Part shown: positions 1 to 9,518 of the stretch, in pieces
Layout of the letters: every line of letters starts with the position of its first letter
Numbering within the stretch: position 1 is the stretch's first letter
Origin: an uncultured Lachnospiraceae bacterium
GTDB lineage: Bacteria; Bacillota; Clostridia; Lachnospirales; Lachnospiraceae
Assembly (NCBI GenBank): GCA_947382625.1
Contig: CANDAG010000008.1
Span: forward strand, 53,320 to 117,319
DNA length: 64,000 bases
Direction of reading: 5' to 3'
Made by a program: the position numbers and the translations under genes
The notes under the pieces: generated by a model
The model's database searches: none
What the model saw: only the letters and a program-made list of their open reading frames with translations
Told to the model about the DNA's origin: nothing

Positions 1-518
1 TTGCTTGCTTCTTTACCGTACATGAGCATTTACGCCGGAATGGAATCACCGGGAGAGGCCGGAGCCCTCCAGGATGTATGAGGAATATTGTGAAACAGCC
101 GGCCTGCACCTGCCGGCAGAGCAGATGAATGCTTTTGGCCTTTATCACGCATAGGCGGTCAGTGAAGGGCAGCGTCAGGCAACGGCTTTGACGATGGCAT
201 CCGCATCACCAATATCGGACAGGAGAGTATTCAACCTTACCCGCAGCGGTACTACCGGACTGCAGCTTTGTCCTTTATGAGGATGCCGGAGACGGCTTCG
301 GTTATGAAAAGGGGGAATATTGCCTGACGACGCTGCGCTGGCAGGAGGAGCAGGGACGGCTGGAGACCCGGAGGACGAAGGAATGGGACGGGATTGGAAG
401 GCGGTATGAGATAAAAGAATATGTGATTTGCCGATTGTACTGATTTTATACTTTTGCCTGCAGACGGGATACCTTATGATAAAGTCAAAAAGACAGACAG
501 TACGGGAAGGAGATGGCT
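1..518 (+). pseudogene. Decayed gene remnants including the C-terminal tail of a GH31-type glycosidase
   Basis: No intact gene is readable in the first 518 bases. From about 252 to 443 one frame reads FVLYEDAGDGFGYEKGEY followed by about 35 more residues to a TGA at 441-443. This is the pattern of the C-terminal beta-sandwich (DUF5110-type) of GH31 alpha-glucosidases and alpha-xylosidases. Upstream, short peptides in other frames (for example YMSIYAGMESPGEAG near 26-70 and MYEEYCETAGLHLPAEQM near 75-130) look like coding debris, but I do not recognise their family. Frame changes and stops between the pieces indicate a degraded gene or genes. The GH31 assignment rests on this tail alone. Confidence 0.5.
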
Positions 519-2369
519 ATGAAGGATTTTCTGACAGGTGTCAATTACTGGGCGTCTCATGCAGGGATCAATATGTGGCGGGAATGGAACGAAGAGGTGG
601 TGGAGGCAGATCTGAAGCTGCTTGCGGATAACGGGATCAATGTTTTGCGGGTATTTCCCAACTGGAGAGATTTTCAGCCTGTAAAGCCTCTTTTTGGAGG
701 CGGGCATGGTCTGCAGGAGTATCGAATGGCAGACGACGGGTATCCCGATAATCCTTATTATCTGGACGAGGTGATGCTGGAACGCTTTGAGCGCTTTTGC
801 CGGATGGCGGAGAAATATGGATTGAGGCTGATCGTGGGACTGATCACAGGATGGATGAGCGGAAGATTATTTGTTCCCTCCGCTTTGTACGAAAAGAATA
901 TTTATACGGATCCCACGGCCCTGTTTTTTCAGCAGCTTTTTATTAAGGGGTTTGTGGAGCGGATCAAGGGGCAGAAGGCAGTCTGGGCCTGGGATCTTGG
1001 AAATGAATGTAACTGTATGGATCAGGCATATAAGCGGGAGGAGGCGTACAGCTGGACTTCCGTGATCGTAAACGCCGTCAAAAGCTGTGATCCTGCCAGG
1101 CCTGTTATTTCAGGCATGCACTCTCTGGAGCTGGAAGGGGTGTGGAATATCCAGGATCAGGGAGAGCTGACGGACATTCTTACCACTCATCCCTATCCGC
1201 TCTGGGTGGAGCATTGTCAGCTTACGCCCATCAACAGCTTCAGGACCCTGATGCATGCGGCGGCACAGACACAGTACTATGCTTCCGTGGGGAAACGGCC
1301 CTGTCTGGTGGAGGAAATCGGGAGCATGGGCCCTATGATCTGTGAGGAGGAAACTGCCGCGGATTTTCTGAAGGTGAATTTATGGGCCAACTGGGCCAAC
1401 GGTTCCCCGGGAGTGCTGTGGTGGTGCGCCTTTGACCAGGGACAGCTGTCAGCACCGCCCTATGACTGGAAAATGTGCGAAAGAGAATTGGGGATGGTGG
1501 ACGGGAACAGGCAGCCTAAGCCCTCCTTATTGTGTATGAAGGAGTTTAAAAGACAGATGGATTCCCTGCAGCTTGCGCTTCCTAAGAAACAGATAGATGG
1601 GGTCTGTATTTTGAGCCGGGGGCAGGATCACTGGGGGATTGCTTATATGAGTTATATTCTGGCCAGACAGGCCGGGCTCTCCTTGGATTTTGCCTACTGT
1701 GAACAGGACCTGCCGGAGGCCGGAATGTATTTTCTTCCTTCCGTCTGTATGGAGGTTATGAGTAAAAGGAGCTATTTCCGTTTGAAGCAGAGGGTTTATG
1801 ACGGCGCCGTGTTATATCTGTCCATGAGAGACGGTTTCTTTACAGAGTTTGAGGAATTGACGGGATTAAAGGTGATCACCGCTGAAAAATCCTTCCGGCA
1901 GGGAATCCTGGAGTGGAAGGGGGAGCGCCTGGCTTACCGGAAACCCTATCATGTCAGGCTGGCCTCAGGCCGGGCGAAGGTTCTGGCAGAGGACGCCGAC
2001 GGCGAACCCATGTTCAATGAAGCCTCTTATGGGGCCGGGAAGGTATACTTTTTGAATTTTCCGCTGGAGGAAATGCTGTTATCGGAGGAGAATGGTCTGG
2101 AAAATCCTTATTATCATTTGTATGAGAGGGCCGCAGAAACCATTCTGGAAAAAGAGAAGCTCAGAAAAACCAATCCCTGTGTCAGTATGACTCTTCATAA
2201 GGGCAAGGATAAGAATTATGCGGTTCTGGTAAATTATTCGGCAGAAGAACAGAATGCGGGGATCCTTTGCCCCGGCTCCGAAAAGACCATGGACTGTCTT
2301 TTCGGAAATCCGGAGCGGATCGAGCCCTTCGGCGCCGCGATCATCACGTATCAGATTGAACCAGTGTAA
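519..2369 (+). CDS. GH5-like (clan A) glycoside hydrolase, cytoplasmic
   Basis: This is a retaining TIM-barrel glycosidase resembling GH5 beta-mannanases and cellulases. The barrel begins FLTGVNYWASHAGINMW; the acid/base Glu is in WDLGNECN (about residue 163) and the probable nucleophile Glu is in LVEEIG (about residue 266). After residue 350 there is an additional domain like the trimerisation and C-terminal beta domains of clan-A galactosidases. The start at 519 is preferred over the ATG at 513 because GGGAAGGAG (504-512) is correctly spaced only for 519. There is no signal peptide, so it should act on imported oligosaccharides. Its 3' end overlaps the convergent GH3 gene by 26 bp. The exact substrate cannot be read from the sequence; a mannoside, glucoside or xyloside are all possible. 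Confidence 0.75.
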   Translation: MKDFLTGVNYWASHAGINMWREWNEEVVEADLKLLADNGINVLRVFPNWRDFQPVKPLFGGGHGLQEYRMADDGYPDNPYYLDEVMLERFERFCRMAEKYGLRLIVGLITGWMSGRLFVPSALYEKNIYTDPTALFFQQLFIKGFVERIKGQKAVWAWDLGNECNCMDQAYKREEAYSWTSVIVNAVKSCDPARPVISGMHSLELEGVWNIQDQGELTDILTTHPYPLWVEHCQLTPINSFRTLMHAAAQTQYYASVGKRPCLVEEIGSMGPMICEEETAADFLKVNLWANWANGSPGVLWWCAFDQGQLSAPPYDWKMCERELGMVDGNRQPKPSLLCMKEFKRQMDSLQLALPKKQIDGVCILSRGQDHWGIAYMSYILARQAGLSLDFAYCEQDLPEAGMYFLPSVCMEVMSKRSYFRLKQRVYDGAVLYLSMRDGFFTEFEELTGLKVITAEKSFRQGILEWKGERLAYRKPYHVRLASGRAKVLAEDADGEPMFNEASYGAGKVYFLNFPLEEMLLSEENGLENPYYHLYERAAETILEKEKLRKTNPCVSMTLHKGKDKNYAVLVNYSAEEQNAGILCPGSEKTMDCLFGNPERIEPFGAAIITYQIEPV

Positions 2370-4566
2370 ATACTCCCTTACTGCCGGAGGCAGAGTCAGG
2401 ACCGATGAATACCTCAAATTGGCCGGGCTCGCTGACATAATTCATATGAATGTCATAAAAGCGCAGCATCTCCTCTGTGATCCGGAAGGATACCCTGCGG
2501 CTTTCCCCCGGCTTCAGGGATACCTTACAAAAACCCTTCAGCTCACGGACCGGCCGGGTTACACTTGCGGAAACGTCATGAAGATAAAGCTGGACGGTTT
2601 CTGTGCCCGGCCGGGTTCCCGTATTGGTTACCTCCACAGAAGCGCAGATCCCGTCATCAGGATGCAAAACATCCGAATCGAGGCAGAGCTTTGAATAGGC
2701 AAAGTCAGTGTAGGTCAGGCCATACCCGAAAGGATAAAGGGGTTCGTTGGGCGCATCCAGATATTTGGAGTTGTAACGGGTGGTGCGGTAATCACCTGAA
2801 AAGGGTCTGCCGGTACTCATATGGTTATAATAAATGGGAACCTGTCCCACACAGCGGGGGAAGGACATACTGAGCCTGCCGGAGGGCGATGCGTCCCCGT
2901 AAAGGACTCTGGCAAGGGCGTTGCCCCCTTCAACGCCGGGAAGCCAGGCTTCTAAAATGGCCTTTGCCCTTTGCGCAATCTCGCAGATATCCAGGGGGCG
3001 GCCGTTAAACAGGATCACGCCCACATTGGGATTTACCTCGCATATTTTGTGGAATAATTCCAGCTGGCAGGAGGGCAGTGTGATATGGGTGCGGCTTGCG
3101 CCTTCTCCGGAATAGTCCCGGTGCTCTCCCAGCGCAAGGATGACCCTGTCAGCCTTTCGGGCCAGTTGGATGGCGGTATCTAAGGCGTCCTGAAGGTCAA
3201 AATCCTCTTTTGGAGGAACCTTCTGGAAACCGAGAACCTCTGTGCCGGGATTTACGGTGGGACAGCCCTGTGCAAAAAAGGCGGCGGCCTCCGGATAGCT
3301 TCGGGTCACCCCTTCCTTCAGGGTAACACAGTCCTTATCGTCTCCAAAGAAGGACCAGGAGCCGGACAGCAGCAGGTTATCGGCAAAGGGTCCGATAAAG
3401 GCAACGGATTCCTTTTCTCGGTTTAAAGGAAGAAAACCGTCTTCATTTTTAAGGAGAACGAAGGATTTTTCCGCACAGTCTCGTGCCTGTTGTCTGTGGG
3501 CCGTACAGAGCAGCAGCTTGTTTTCGTCTTCTTCACTGCCGTCCTTATAAGGATTTTCAAAAAGTCCCAGTCTGTTTTTCAGTGTGAGTATGCGCAGCAC
3601 GGCCTCATCGATCAGCCTTTCATCGATCAGCTTCTGTTTCACCATTCCCTTCAGATTTTTTAAGTAAACAGGACTGGCCATGTCAATATCCACGCCGGCG
3701 TTCAGGGCAAGAGCGGCGGCTTCCTTCTCGTCTGCCGCAATGCCGTGGGGGATCAGTTCGCTTACCGCGCACCAGTCGGAGATCAGCACCCCGTCAAACA
3801 GCATTTTATCCCGAAGGATTTCCCGCATGAGATGACGGTTGGCAGTGGAGGGGATCCTGTTCAGGGTATTAAAGGAGGTCATGACCAGGGCACAGCCTGC
3901 ATCGATGGCTTTTTGGTAGGCGGGAAGATAGTCTTCTGTCAGTGTGCGCTCCGATAATTCCACGGTGTTGTAATCCCTGCCCCCTTCAGGCGCGCCGTAT
4001 CCGGCAAAATGCTTCAGGCAGGCGGCAAGGGCTCCTTTCTTTGAAAGATCGTTATCCTCCCCCTGATAGCCCCGTACCATGGCGGCAGCCATCAGGCCGC
4101 TTAGATAAGGATCCTCTCCCGCAGATTCCATAACGCGTCCCCAGCGGGCGTCCCGGACCAGATCGGCCATAGGGGAAAAGGTGACATGGAGGCCTGCTGC
4201 CGCAGCCTCGGAGGCGGCGATGGAAGCGCATTTCTCTGCCAGAGCGGGATCGAAGGTACAGCTCTGGGCAAGGGGGATCGGAAAAACGGTACGGTATCCG
4301 TTGATGATATCGGCCATAAACAGCATGGGGATATGGTGAGGGTGTCTTTGGATATGAGCCTTTTGGATATCCCGGAGCTTCCTTGCACCGATGACGGAAA
4401 GACAGCTTCCGCAAACCCGAAGCTCCTCCGGGGTGATCCCCATTTCCACGGCAGGGCCCGTCACCATATCATTGTTAAAAAAGTAAGAGGGGATCTGAAA
4501 GAGTTCCCCTGTTTTTTCATCCAGTGACATATCTGAGAGTAAAGACATTAATTTCTGCTGTTCCAT
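2344..4566 (-). CDS. GH3 family beta-glucosidase/beta-xylosidase (BglX-like)
   Basis: This is a full-length GH3 enzyme of 740 residues removing terminal beta-linked glucose or xylose from oligosaccharides. The N-terminal TIM-barrel contains KHF (about 185-187) and the nucleophile Asp in LISDW (about D264). The alpha/beta sandwich follows (LALGEHRDYSGEG region), then a C-terminal fibronectin III-like domain (about residue 640 onward). There is no signal peptide. AGGAGG lies 7 nt before the ATG. It is transcribed convergently with the GH5-like gene and in the same direction as, and downstream of, the GH120 gene, so GH120-GH3 probably form one minus-strand operon. GH3 specificity (glucosidase, xylosidase or dual) is not decided by sequence; the GH120 neighbour favours xylo-oligosaccharides. 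Confidence 0.93.
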   Translation of the reverse strand: MEQQKLMSLLSDMSLDEKTGELFQIPSYFFNNDMVTGPAVEMGITPEELRVCGSCLSVIGARKLRDIQKAHIQRHPHHIPMLFMADIINGYRTVFPIPLAQSCTFDPALAEKCASIAASEAAAAGLHVTFSPMADLVRDARWGRVMESAGEDPYLSGLMAAAMVRGYQGEDNDLSKKGALAACLKHFAGYGAPEGGRDYNTVELSERTLTEDYLPAYQKAIDAGCALVMTSFNTLNRIPSTANRHLMREILRDKMLFDGVLISDWCAVSELIPHGIAADEKEAAALALNAGVDIDMASPVYLKNLKGMVKQKLIDERLIDEAVLRILTLKNRLGLFENPYKDGSEEDENKLLLCTAHRQQARDCAEKSFVLLKNEDGFLPLNREKESVAFIGPFADNLLLSGSWSFFGDDKDCVTLKEGVTRSYPEAAAFFAQGCPTVNPGTEVLGFQKVPPKEDFDLQDALDTAIQLARKADRVILALGEHRDYSGEGASRTHITLPSCQLELFHKICEVNPNVGVILFNGRPLDICEIAQRAKAILEAWLPGVEGGNALARVLYGDASPSGRLSMSFPRCVGQVPIYYNHMSTGRPFSGDYRTTRYNSKYLDAPNEPLYPFGYGLTYTDFAYSKLCLDSDVLHPDDGICASVEVTNTGTRPGTETVQLYLHDVSASVTRPVRELKGFCKVSLKPGESRRVSFRITEEMLRFYDIHMNYVSEPGQFEVFIGPDSASGSKGVFTLVQSDT

Positions 4567-4647
4567 GTGTAAACCTCCTGATTTCTGAAATTGATATTTG
4601 CCTGCCGGTATCGGGCCGGGCCTTAAGAGATACCAGATCCTTAAGAG

Positions 4648-6588
4648 CTACCAGATTCGGATGCGGTTGCAGCCTGCCTTTAAGCCTTGTAGCGGCCCGG
4701 GAAGAGGCCTGTCCCCGCGTTTTTGTCCGAGATAATCGTGATCCCACACAATGGGGCTGCCGTCAGGATTCTCATAGGGAGCTTCTGTAATTCGCGGCGT
4801 TTCCAGGTCGGAGGAGGCGTAAAGAGAGGTTTCCATGGAGAGAAGCTCTTCCGGTATATTCACCTCCAGCCAGAGGGCACCGTTTTCTTCTGCAGTGATC
4901 CTTACTCCGGGATCGGCGGATGAGGAGAAGGATAGCTGTTCCCTTTCATAGCCGGAAGCACCGTTGAAATAGACATTGCCGTTAATGAAAACAGGCTGCT
5001 TTACCTGCATAAACTGATCCAGATCGCCATTGCCCAGAGAGACCACTTTTTCTATGTATTCTTCCAGGGAGGCCGGATGGGTATTGTAGCCCTCTGTGCC
5101 GTAACAGGAATTCCGGACGATTTTGGGCTCGCCGCCGAGAAAAATGTTCTGATAGAGGCGGTCGTCGCCGCTGTAAACGACAGCGCATCCGGCAATGGCT
5201 GCGGTATGTGGAAAGTGGTAAGGGGTGGAGCGTTCCGGGGCGCCGGTACGCCGCATGATCCCGCAGCAAAGATTGTGAAGGTAAGCGCCGCCCTGGGCCA
5301 CATTGTCGAAGCTGAAGGAGGAGCCGAAAATGTTGTTATCCACGATGTAAGGGCCGTGGGTGGCTTCCACCATCAGATCCCGGTCATTGGCGTAATAGAG
5401 GCACTGACTGACCCTTGTACCCTGTGCCTGCCAGTCCAGCCAGGTGCCCAGGCGGCAGTCATGGATACAGTTACAGCGAAGCTGTACATCAATGGCGGCG
5501 TGTAGCTTGATCCCGGCAATCTCAAAGCCGCAGAATTCCCGTTTCATGGCAATATTATAAATATGGTTATGATGGATATGACTGAACGCGCATCCCATAT
5601 GGCCTACAATGCCGTTCTGGCCGCAGTCGTATATGGTATTGTCGCGGACAATATGGGAGCCGATGTTCTCTTTGCTCCAGCCCATCTGCCCTGCGAGAAA
5701 GACGCTTTCCAGCTGATACTGATATCCGGGCTTTCTGTGGGTGAGGGTGCAGAGGTTGTGGCCGGTGGAGGCTTCCTTTCCCAGGCTGATACCGCTGCAT
5801 TTGGCGTCGTGGATAATGTTGTTCTCGATGATCCATCCTTTGCTCCAGTTTACCCCCAGCAGACCGGGCTGGTCGGCGGTAGGCGGCGTCCAGGGACAGG
5901 CGGCCTGGGCCATTTCAAAGCCCTTGACGGTGATATAATTGATTCCGGTTTTTTCCGGATAAAAGCAGCATTTGCGGACGTTGATCTCCACCAGCTCCCG
6001 ATTGGGATCTGCTCCGTGAAAGTTGGCGTAAATAACGGTATGATCCTTTTCATGGCAGGTATACCATTGATAAACGGAATCCTCAGGATACAGCAGAGGC
6101 TCTCCCTTACCAAGCCAGGGAAGATAAACGCCTTCTCTGCGGATAACCGGATTCTTAATCTCGTCCAGCGAAGCTGCCTCATAAAAGGATTTTCCGTTTA
6201 AATAGACATCTCCGGGGTGAAGGGCTATGTGCTCAGGAGCCATAAACCAGTCTCCGCCCAGAGCTTCTCTATAGGGATTATATTCGCCGAAGAAGCTGTC
6301 GGGAAGTGATACTCTCCACACATTTCCTTCTGTTCGGATCCAGTTTCGGATACGCTCGGAGCCTTTGATGACCACTTTTTCGCCGGGAGCGGCTTCATAG
6401 GTGATGCGTTCTGCATCGCCCAATCCGCCCCGGGCAGGCTTTACCCATTCCCGGTATTCGCCTTCGTGGACAATGACATGGTCTCCGGGAAGAGCCAGAG
6501 AGGCCGCCCTTCCAATTGTCCGGAAGGGAGTCTGACAGGAGCCATCGGCCTGGTCGCTGCCGGTGAGTGCAACATGATATTCTCTCAA
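4648..6588 (-). CDS. GH120 beta-xylosidase (parallel beta-helix)
   Basis: This 646-residue protein matches, along its length as I recall it, Thermoanaerobacterium XylC, the founding GH120 beta-xylosidase. Shared blocks include PTADQPGLLGVNWSKGW, GSHIVRDNTIYDCGQN and GIKLHAAIDVQL. The nucleophile and acid/base are D385 (in WLDWQAQGT) and E408 (in MVEATHGP). They are 23 residues apart, as in XylC (D382/E405). It should release xylose from the non-reducing end of xylo-oligosaccharides in the cytoplasm. The start is a TTG at 6588 preceded by GGGAGGAAAGAA, giving REYHVALTGSD at the N-terminus as in XylC; the longer ATG frame (from 6693) adds 35 unconserved residues without a ribosome site. It is upstream of and codirectional with the GH3 gene. 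Confidence 0.93.
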   Translation of the reverse strand: MREYHVALTGSDQADGSCQTPFRTIGRAASLALPGDHVIVHEGEYREWVKPARGGLGDAERITYEAAPGEKVVIKGSERIRNWIRTEGNVWRVSLPDSFFGEYNPYREALGGDWFMAPEHIALHPGDVYLNGKSFYEAASLDEIKNPVIRREGVYLPWLGKGEPLLYPEDSVYQWYTCHEKDHTVIYANFHGADPNRELVEINVRKCCFYPEKTGINYITVKGFEMAQAACPWTPPTADQPGLLGVNWSKGWIIENNIIHDAKCSGISLGKEASTGHNLCTLTHRKPGYQYQLESVFLAGQMGWSKENIGSHIVRDNTIYDCGQNGIVGHMGCAFSHIHHNHIYNIAMKREFCGFEIAGIKLHAAIDVQLRCNCIHDCRLGTWLDWQAQGTRVSQCLYYANDRDLMVEATHGPYIVDNNIFGSSFSFDNVAQGGAYLHNLCCGIMRRTGAPERSTPYHFPHTAAIAGCAVVYSGDDRLYQNIFLGGEPKIVRNSCYGTEGYNTHPASLEEYIEKVVSLGNGDLDQFMQVKQPVFINGNVYFNGASGYEREQLSFSSSADPGVRITAEENGALWLEVNIPEELLSMETSLYASSDLETPRITEAPYENPDGSPIVWDHDYLGQKRGDRPLPGPLQGLKAGCNRIRIW

Positions 6589-6850
6589 AATTCTTTCCTC
6601 CCAATAAATCGATGGATTCTTTCCTTGTTTCATTATGAATGGCGGCAGGCGAAGATTTCCAGTCCAAAAAGGACGAAAAGGCCGGATGTACAAATATTGA
6701 AGCCCGGCGCAGGGCGGAATAAGGGTATAAAAATCCGAATGAGGGCCAAGATACGGAATTTGGACTTTCGGAAAAAAACAGGGAAATGCTATGATGTTCG
6801 CAGAAAGAAAAATACTGATAAGGAGAGGTCAGGAAAAAGGAGAGAGGAAA
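6589..6850. promoter_or_regulatory. Divergent intergenic region between GH120 and the redox operon
   Basis: This 262-bp gap separates the minus-strand GH120-GH3 operon from the plus-strand oxidoreductase operon, so it must hold both promoters. I see no unambiguous consensus promoter pair. TTGGAC near 6761 and TATGAT near 6790 are too far apart (24 nt). The membrane AraC regulator downstream (11891-14152) is a reasonable candidate to act here, which is inference only. Confidence 0.4.
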
Positions 6851-8686
6851 ATGTTATTAAGGATAAAATCACAAAACCGGCAGGAAAATATTTCTTTTCC
6901 GGGGGCTGTCTGCGAGCTGCCTGTTTACGACCTGATCGTGGCGGGGCTGGGGACTGCAGGGGTGTATGCGGCGCTGACCGCGGCAAGATATGGACTGCGT
7001 GTACTGGGAATAGAAAAATTAAACTGCTGTGGCGGTACAGGCACTGCCGGAGATGTTCACGGCTACTATTTCGGGACGCCCGGCGGAATCTATGAGGAGC
7101 TGGATGATAAGGTCCGGGAGATGGAGGAGGCCGGATATATGCCGGTGGTAGGGCTGAACCCGGAGGCAAAAAAATTTATCTGTGAACAGGCGTTGGTTGA
7201 AAGCGGCGTGGAAATCCATTATGAAAGCAGGGTCACGGGGGTTTTGATGGAAGAAAATACCATCCGCGGGCTCTGCTGGGTAGAAAACGGGGAAGAAAAG
7301 GCGGCTTTGGCCAAGATCACCCTGGACTGTACGGGAGAATCGGGAATCTGTGAAATGATCGGATGCCGGATGGAGCGGGGACGCGCCTTTGACGGGCAGA
7401 TCCAGCCATATTCTGTTGTGCAGCCTGAAATTATCAATGGCCTGGTTGAGTTCTATCATTATCTGGATTGCGGATATATGGATGCACTGGACGCCGGAGA
7501 GTATGCGAAGGCCTGCGTGAACGGAGCCTGCCTGCCCCATTATAATCCGGAGGATTATAGCACGCGCAGGATACTGGGAATCTCCATGCTGCTGGGATTA
7601 CGGGAAGGACGCCGGATCATGGGAGAAGAGACGGTGGAACTTTCGGATTATTTTAAGGACCGGGTGACCGACCATCCTGTTTTTTACGCCTATTCCAATC
7701 TGGATAATCACGGAAGGGATCTGGCCTTTGAAAGCGAGGGACTGCAGGACTGGATGGTAGCTGCCAGCCTTTGGGGGATCAATATTTCCGTGCCTGTTCC
7801 CTTAGGCAGCTGTATCCCCCAGGGATATGAAGGCATTCTGGCAGCAGGCAGGAATATTTCCATCGGACATGATATTGCATCCTGTGTCAGACAGCGTCGG
7901 GACATGCAGAAATGTGGGGAAGCAGTAGGCTGCGCGGCGGCGCTGGCGATCCAAAAGGGGATTTCGGTCAGGGAGGTTCCTTATGAGGAATTGCGGGAAC
8001 GCCTTCTGGCCACCGGCTGTCTGAGGGAAACAGACGCTGTGGGGATCTGGGACATAGAGGATGGTAAATGGTACAGGAGCGCATGGCTGGACAGGGCGGA
8101 GGATATTTATCAGGGACTGAAATCTCATAAGCCCGGGATAGCCATCTGGTCTGCCGGAAGAATAGGAGGTTTTGTGGAGCAACAGTTGGAGGAATGGCTC
8201 TCGGACAGCGACCAAAATGTAGCGCGTAACAGCGCGCTGGCGCTGGGGATCCTGGGAAACAGGAAGGCGCTGCCCATTTTAAGATGCATGGCAGAGGAAA
8301 GGGATCCCTATGTGCCCTGTACCAGCAGAAAGTATAATCAGCCAAGGGGACTTTCTGCCGTATATCTTCTGGGGCGGCTTAAGGACAGCGAAGCTGTGGG
8401 GATACTGGAAAGGATATTGGAGACTCCGGAGGATGATCGCGGACAGGAATACCGGTATGATCAGTTTATACGCACAAAGAAGGAATACGGATTCCAGTTT
8501 TTCACGCATGCGGCAATGGCCCTTTCAAGGATCAGAGCGGCGTATCCGGAGCTGGAAGAGGAGATCACAGGAAAGCTTAAGGAGGCAATGAAGAGTCCCT
8601 TCTTTGAAAGCCTGTTGGGCGATACTGCAGAGGACGCCATCTATATCCGGGTTGCCGCAGGGAATATGAGAAAATTCTTAAAATAA
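6851..8686 (+). CDS. FAD-dependent oxidoreductase (FAD_oxidored family)
   Basis: The protein opens with a dinucleotide-binding Rossmann motif, YDLIVAGLGTAGVYAALTAA, followed by an acidic Glu (GIEKLNCCGGTGTAGD) that would bind the adenosine ribose of FAD. A second FAD-site element, GILAAGRNISIGHDIASCVR, lies near the middle of the chain. After about residue 430 there is a HEAT-like helical tail (SDQNVARNSALALGILGN). The protein has 611 residues when started at 6851, where GGAGAG sits 7 nt upstream; an in-frame ATG at 6791 lacks a good site. The substrate is unknown. Position in front of a 2-hydroxyacid dehydrogenase suggests redox chemistry on a sugar or sugar acid, which is inference. Confidence 0.8.
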   Translation: MLLRIKSQNRQENISFPGAVCELPVYDLIVAGLGTAGVYAALTAARYGLRVLGIEKLNCCGGTGTAGDVHGYYFGTPGGIYEELDDKVREMEEAGYMPVVGLNPEAKKFICEQALVESGVEIHYESRVTGVLMEENTIRGLCWVENGEEKAALAKITLDCTGESGICEMIGCRMERGRAFDGQIQPYSVVQPEIINGLVEFYHYLDCGYMDALDAGEYAKACVNGACLPHYNPEDYSTRRILGISMLLGLREGRRIMGEETVELSDYFKDRVTDHPVFYAYSNLDNHGRDLAFESEGLQDWMVAASLWGINISVPVPLGSCIPQGYEGILAAGRNISIGHDIASCVRQRRDMQKCGEAVGCAAALAIQKGISVREVPYEELRERLLATGCLRETDAVGIWDIEDGKWYRSAWLDRAEDIYQGLKSHKPGIAIWSAGRIGGFVEQQLEEWLSDSDQNVARNSALALGILGNRKALPILRCMAEERDPYVPCTSRKYNQPRGLSAVYLLGRLKDSEAVGILERILETPEDDRGQEYRYDQFIRTKKEYGFQFFTHAAMALSRIRAAYPELEEEITGKLKEAMKSPFFESLLGDTAEDAIYIRVAAGNMRKFLK

Positions 8687-8705
8687 AATCTGGAAGGAGA
8701 CAGTA

Positions 8706-9491
8706 ATGAAACAATATAAGGCAGTCATTTACGGCGCCTCCGTGAAGGGCATCGGTATCGCAATGCAGCTTCCGGAGCAGACGCTGGTGGTGGAAAAAAC
8801 AAGTCTTGCGGCGAGAGAATTTGTAAGCGCGCTGGTGCCGGGGGAGGGAAGCTGGGAGGCTAAAACGGAGCCCGGAAAAGGATTGGAAGCGCGCTATCGC
8901 CAAAAAGGAATACTGACAGAAGGAAAGCCGATCCAGATCGCGGCGGCCGCCCCCGTAATGTTTGAAACGATCCGGGACGCGCAGATCCGGGTATTATTCG
9001 GGACAGACCTTAAGGTCTGCCGTGCAGACGGAAAAAATATTGTGACCTGCTATAATGACTCCGGAATTTTTCAGGTCTGCGCAGAGCACATATATGACTG
9101 GGAGCAGGAAGCCGCAGAAAAACCGGAGTATGGGAAATATATCAACGCATTACTGTATTGCGACGATCCTTCCCGGATCATAGAATGGGAAAACCGCCGG
9201 GGAGGGATCCGGGTGCTGGAATATGCACATCCGGATATGAAGCTTTTTTGTTATCCCCTTGACCGGGAGGACGACTGGATCGCGGCAAGGGAAAAGCTGC
9301 ACAGCTTCTGGAAAAACCGGCCCGGCCGGCTGGCACCTTGGAAAATAGCGTCGGTTGCCTCCGCCTTTGCCTGGCTGAAGGAGACAGGAGAAAAAGGAGA
9401 GCTGCTGCAGCCACTGTACGGAAATCTGCTGGGGGCTTTCGAGAGCGGCGTAGAGTTGGGAAAACAGTGGAAAGAAGAAGTTAAAATCTGA
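8706..9491 (+). CDS. Unrecognised 261-residue protein paired with the FAD oxidoreductase
   Basis: I do not recognise this family with confidence. The N-terminus KAVIYGASVKGIGIAMQLP followed by TLVVEKTS resembles a degenerate beta-alpha-beta dinucleotide-binding start of flavoproteins, but the usual GxGxxG spacing is altered and no other cofactor motif is visible. There is no signal peptide or membrane segment. It begins 20 nt after the FAD oxidoreductase (AAGGAGACAGTA site) and ends 27 nt before the D-2-hydroxyacid dehydrogenase, so it is an operon member. It may be a partner or shortened paralogue of the upstream flavoprotein. Confidence 0.6.
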   Translation: MKQYKAVIYGASVKGIGIAMQLPEQTLVVEKTSLAAREFVSALVPGEGSWEAKTEPGKGLEARYRQKGILTEGKPIQIAAAAPVMFETIRDAQIRVLFGTDLKVCRADGKNIVTCYNDSGIFQVCAEHIYDWEQEAAEKPEYGKYINALLYCDDPSRIIEWENRRGGIRVLEYAHPDMKLFCYPLDREDDWIAAREKLHSFWKNRPGRLAPWKIASVASAFAWLKETGEKGELLQPLYGNLLGAFESGVELGKQWKEEVKI

Positions 9492-9518
9492 TAAAATGCT
9501 AATAAAATGAGGTAAGAT

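Noticed and set aside
5563-6201. Long plus-strand reading frame of 212 codons opposite the GH120 gene
   Set aside because: It is antisense to a strongly matching GH120 gene, has no ribosome site and resembles no protein family.
6761-6795. Promoter TTGGAC/TATGAT before the FAD oxidoreductase
   Set aside because: The spacer is 24 nt, outside the functional range.
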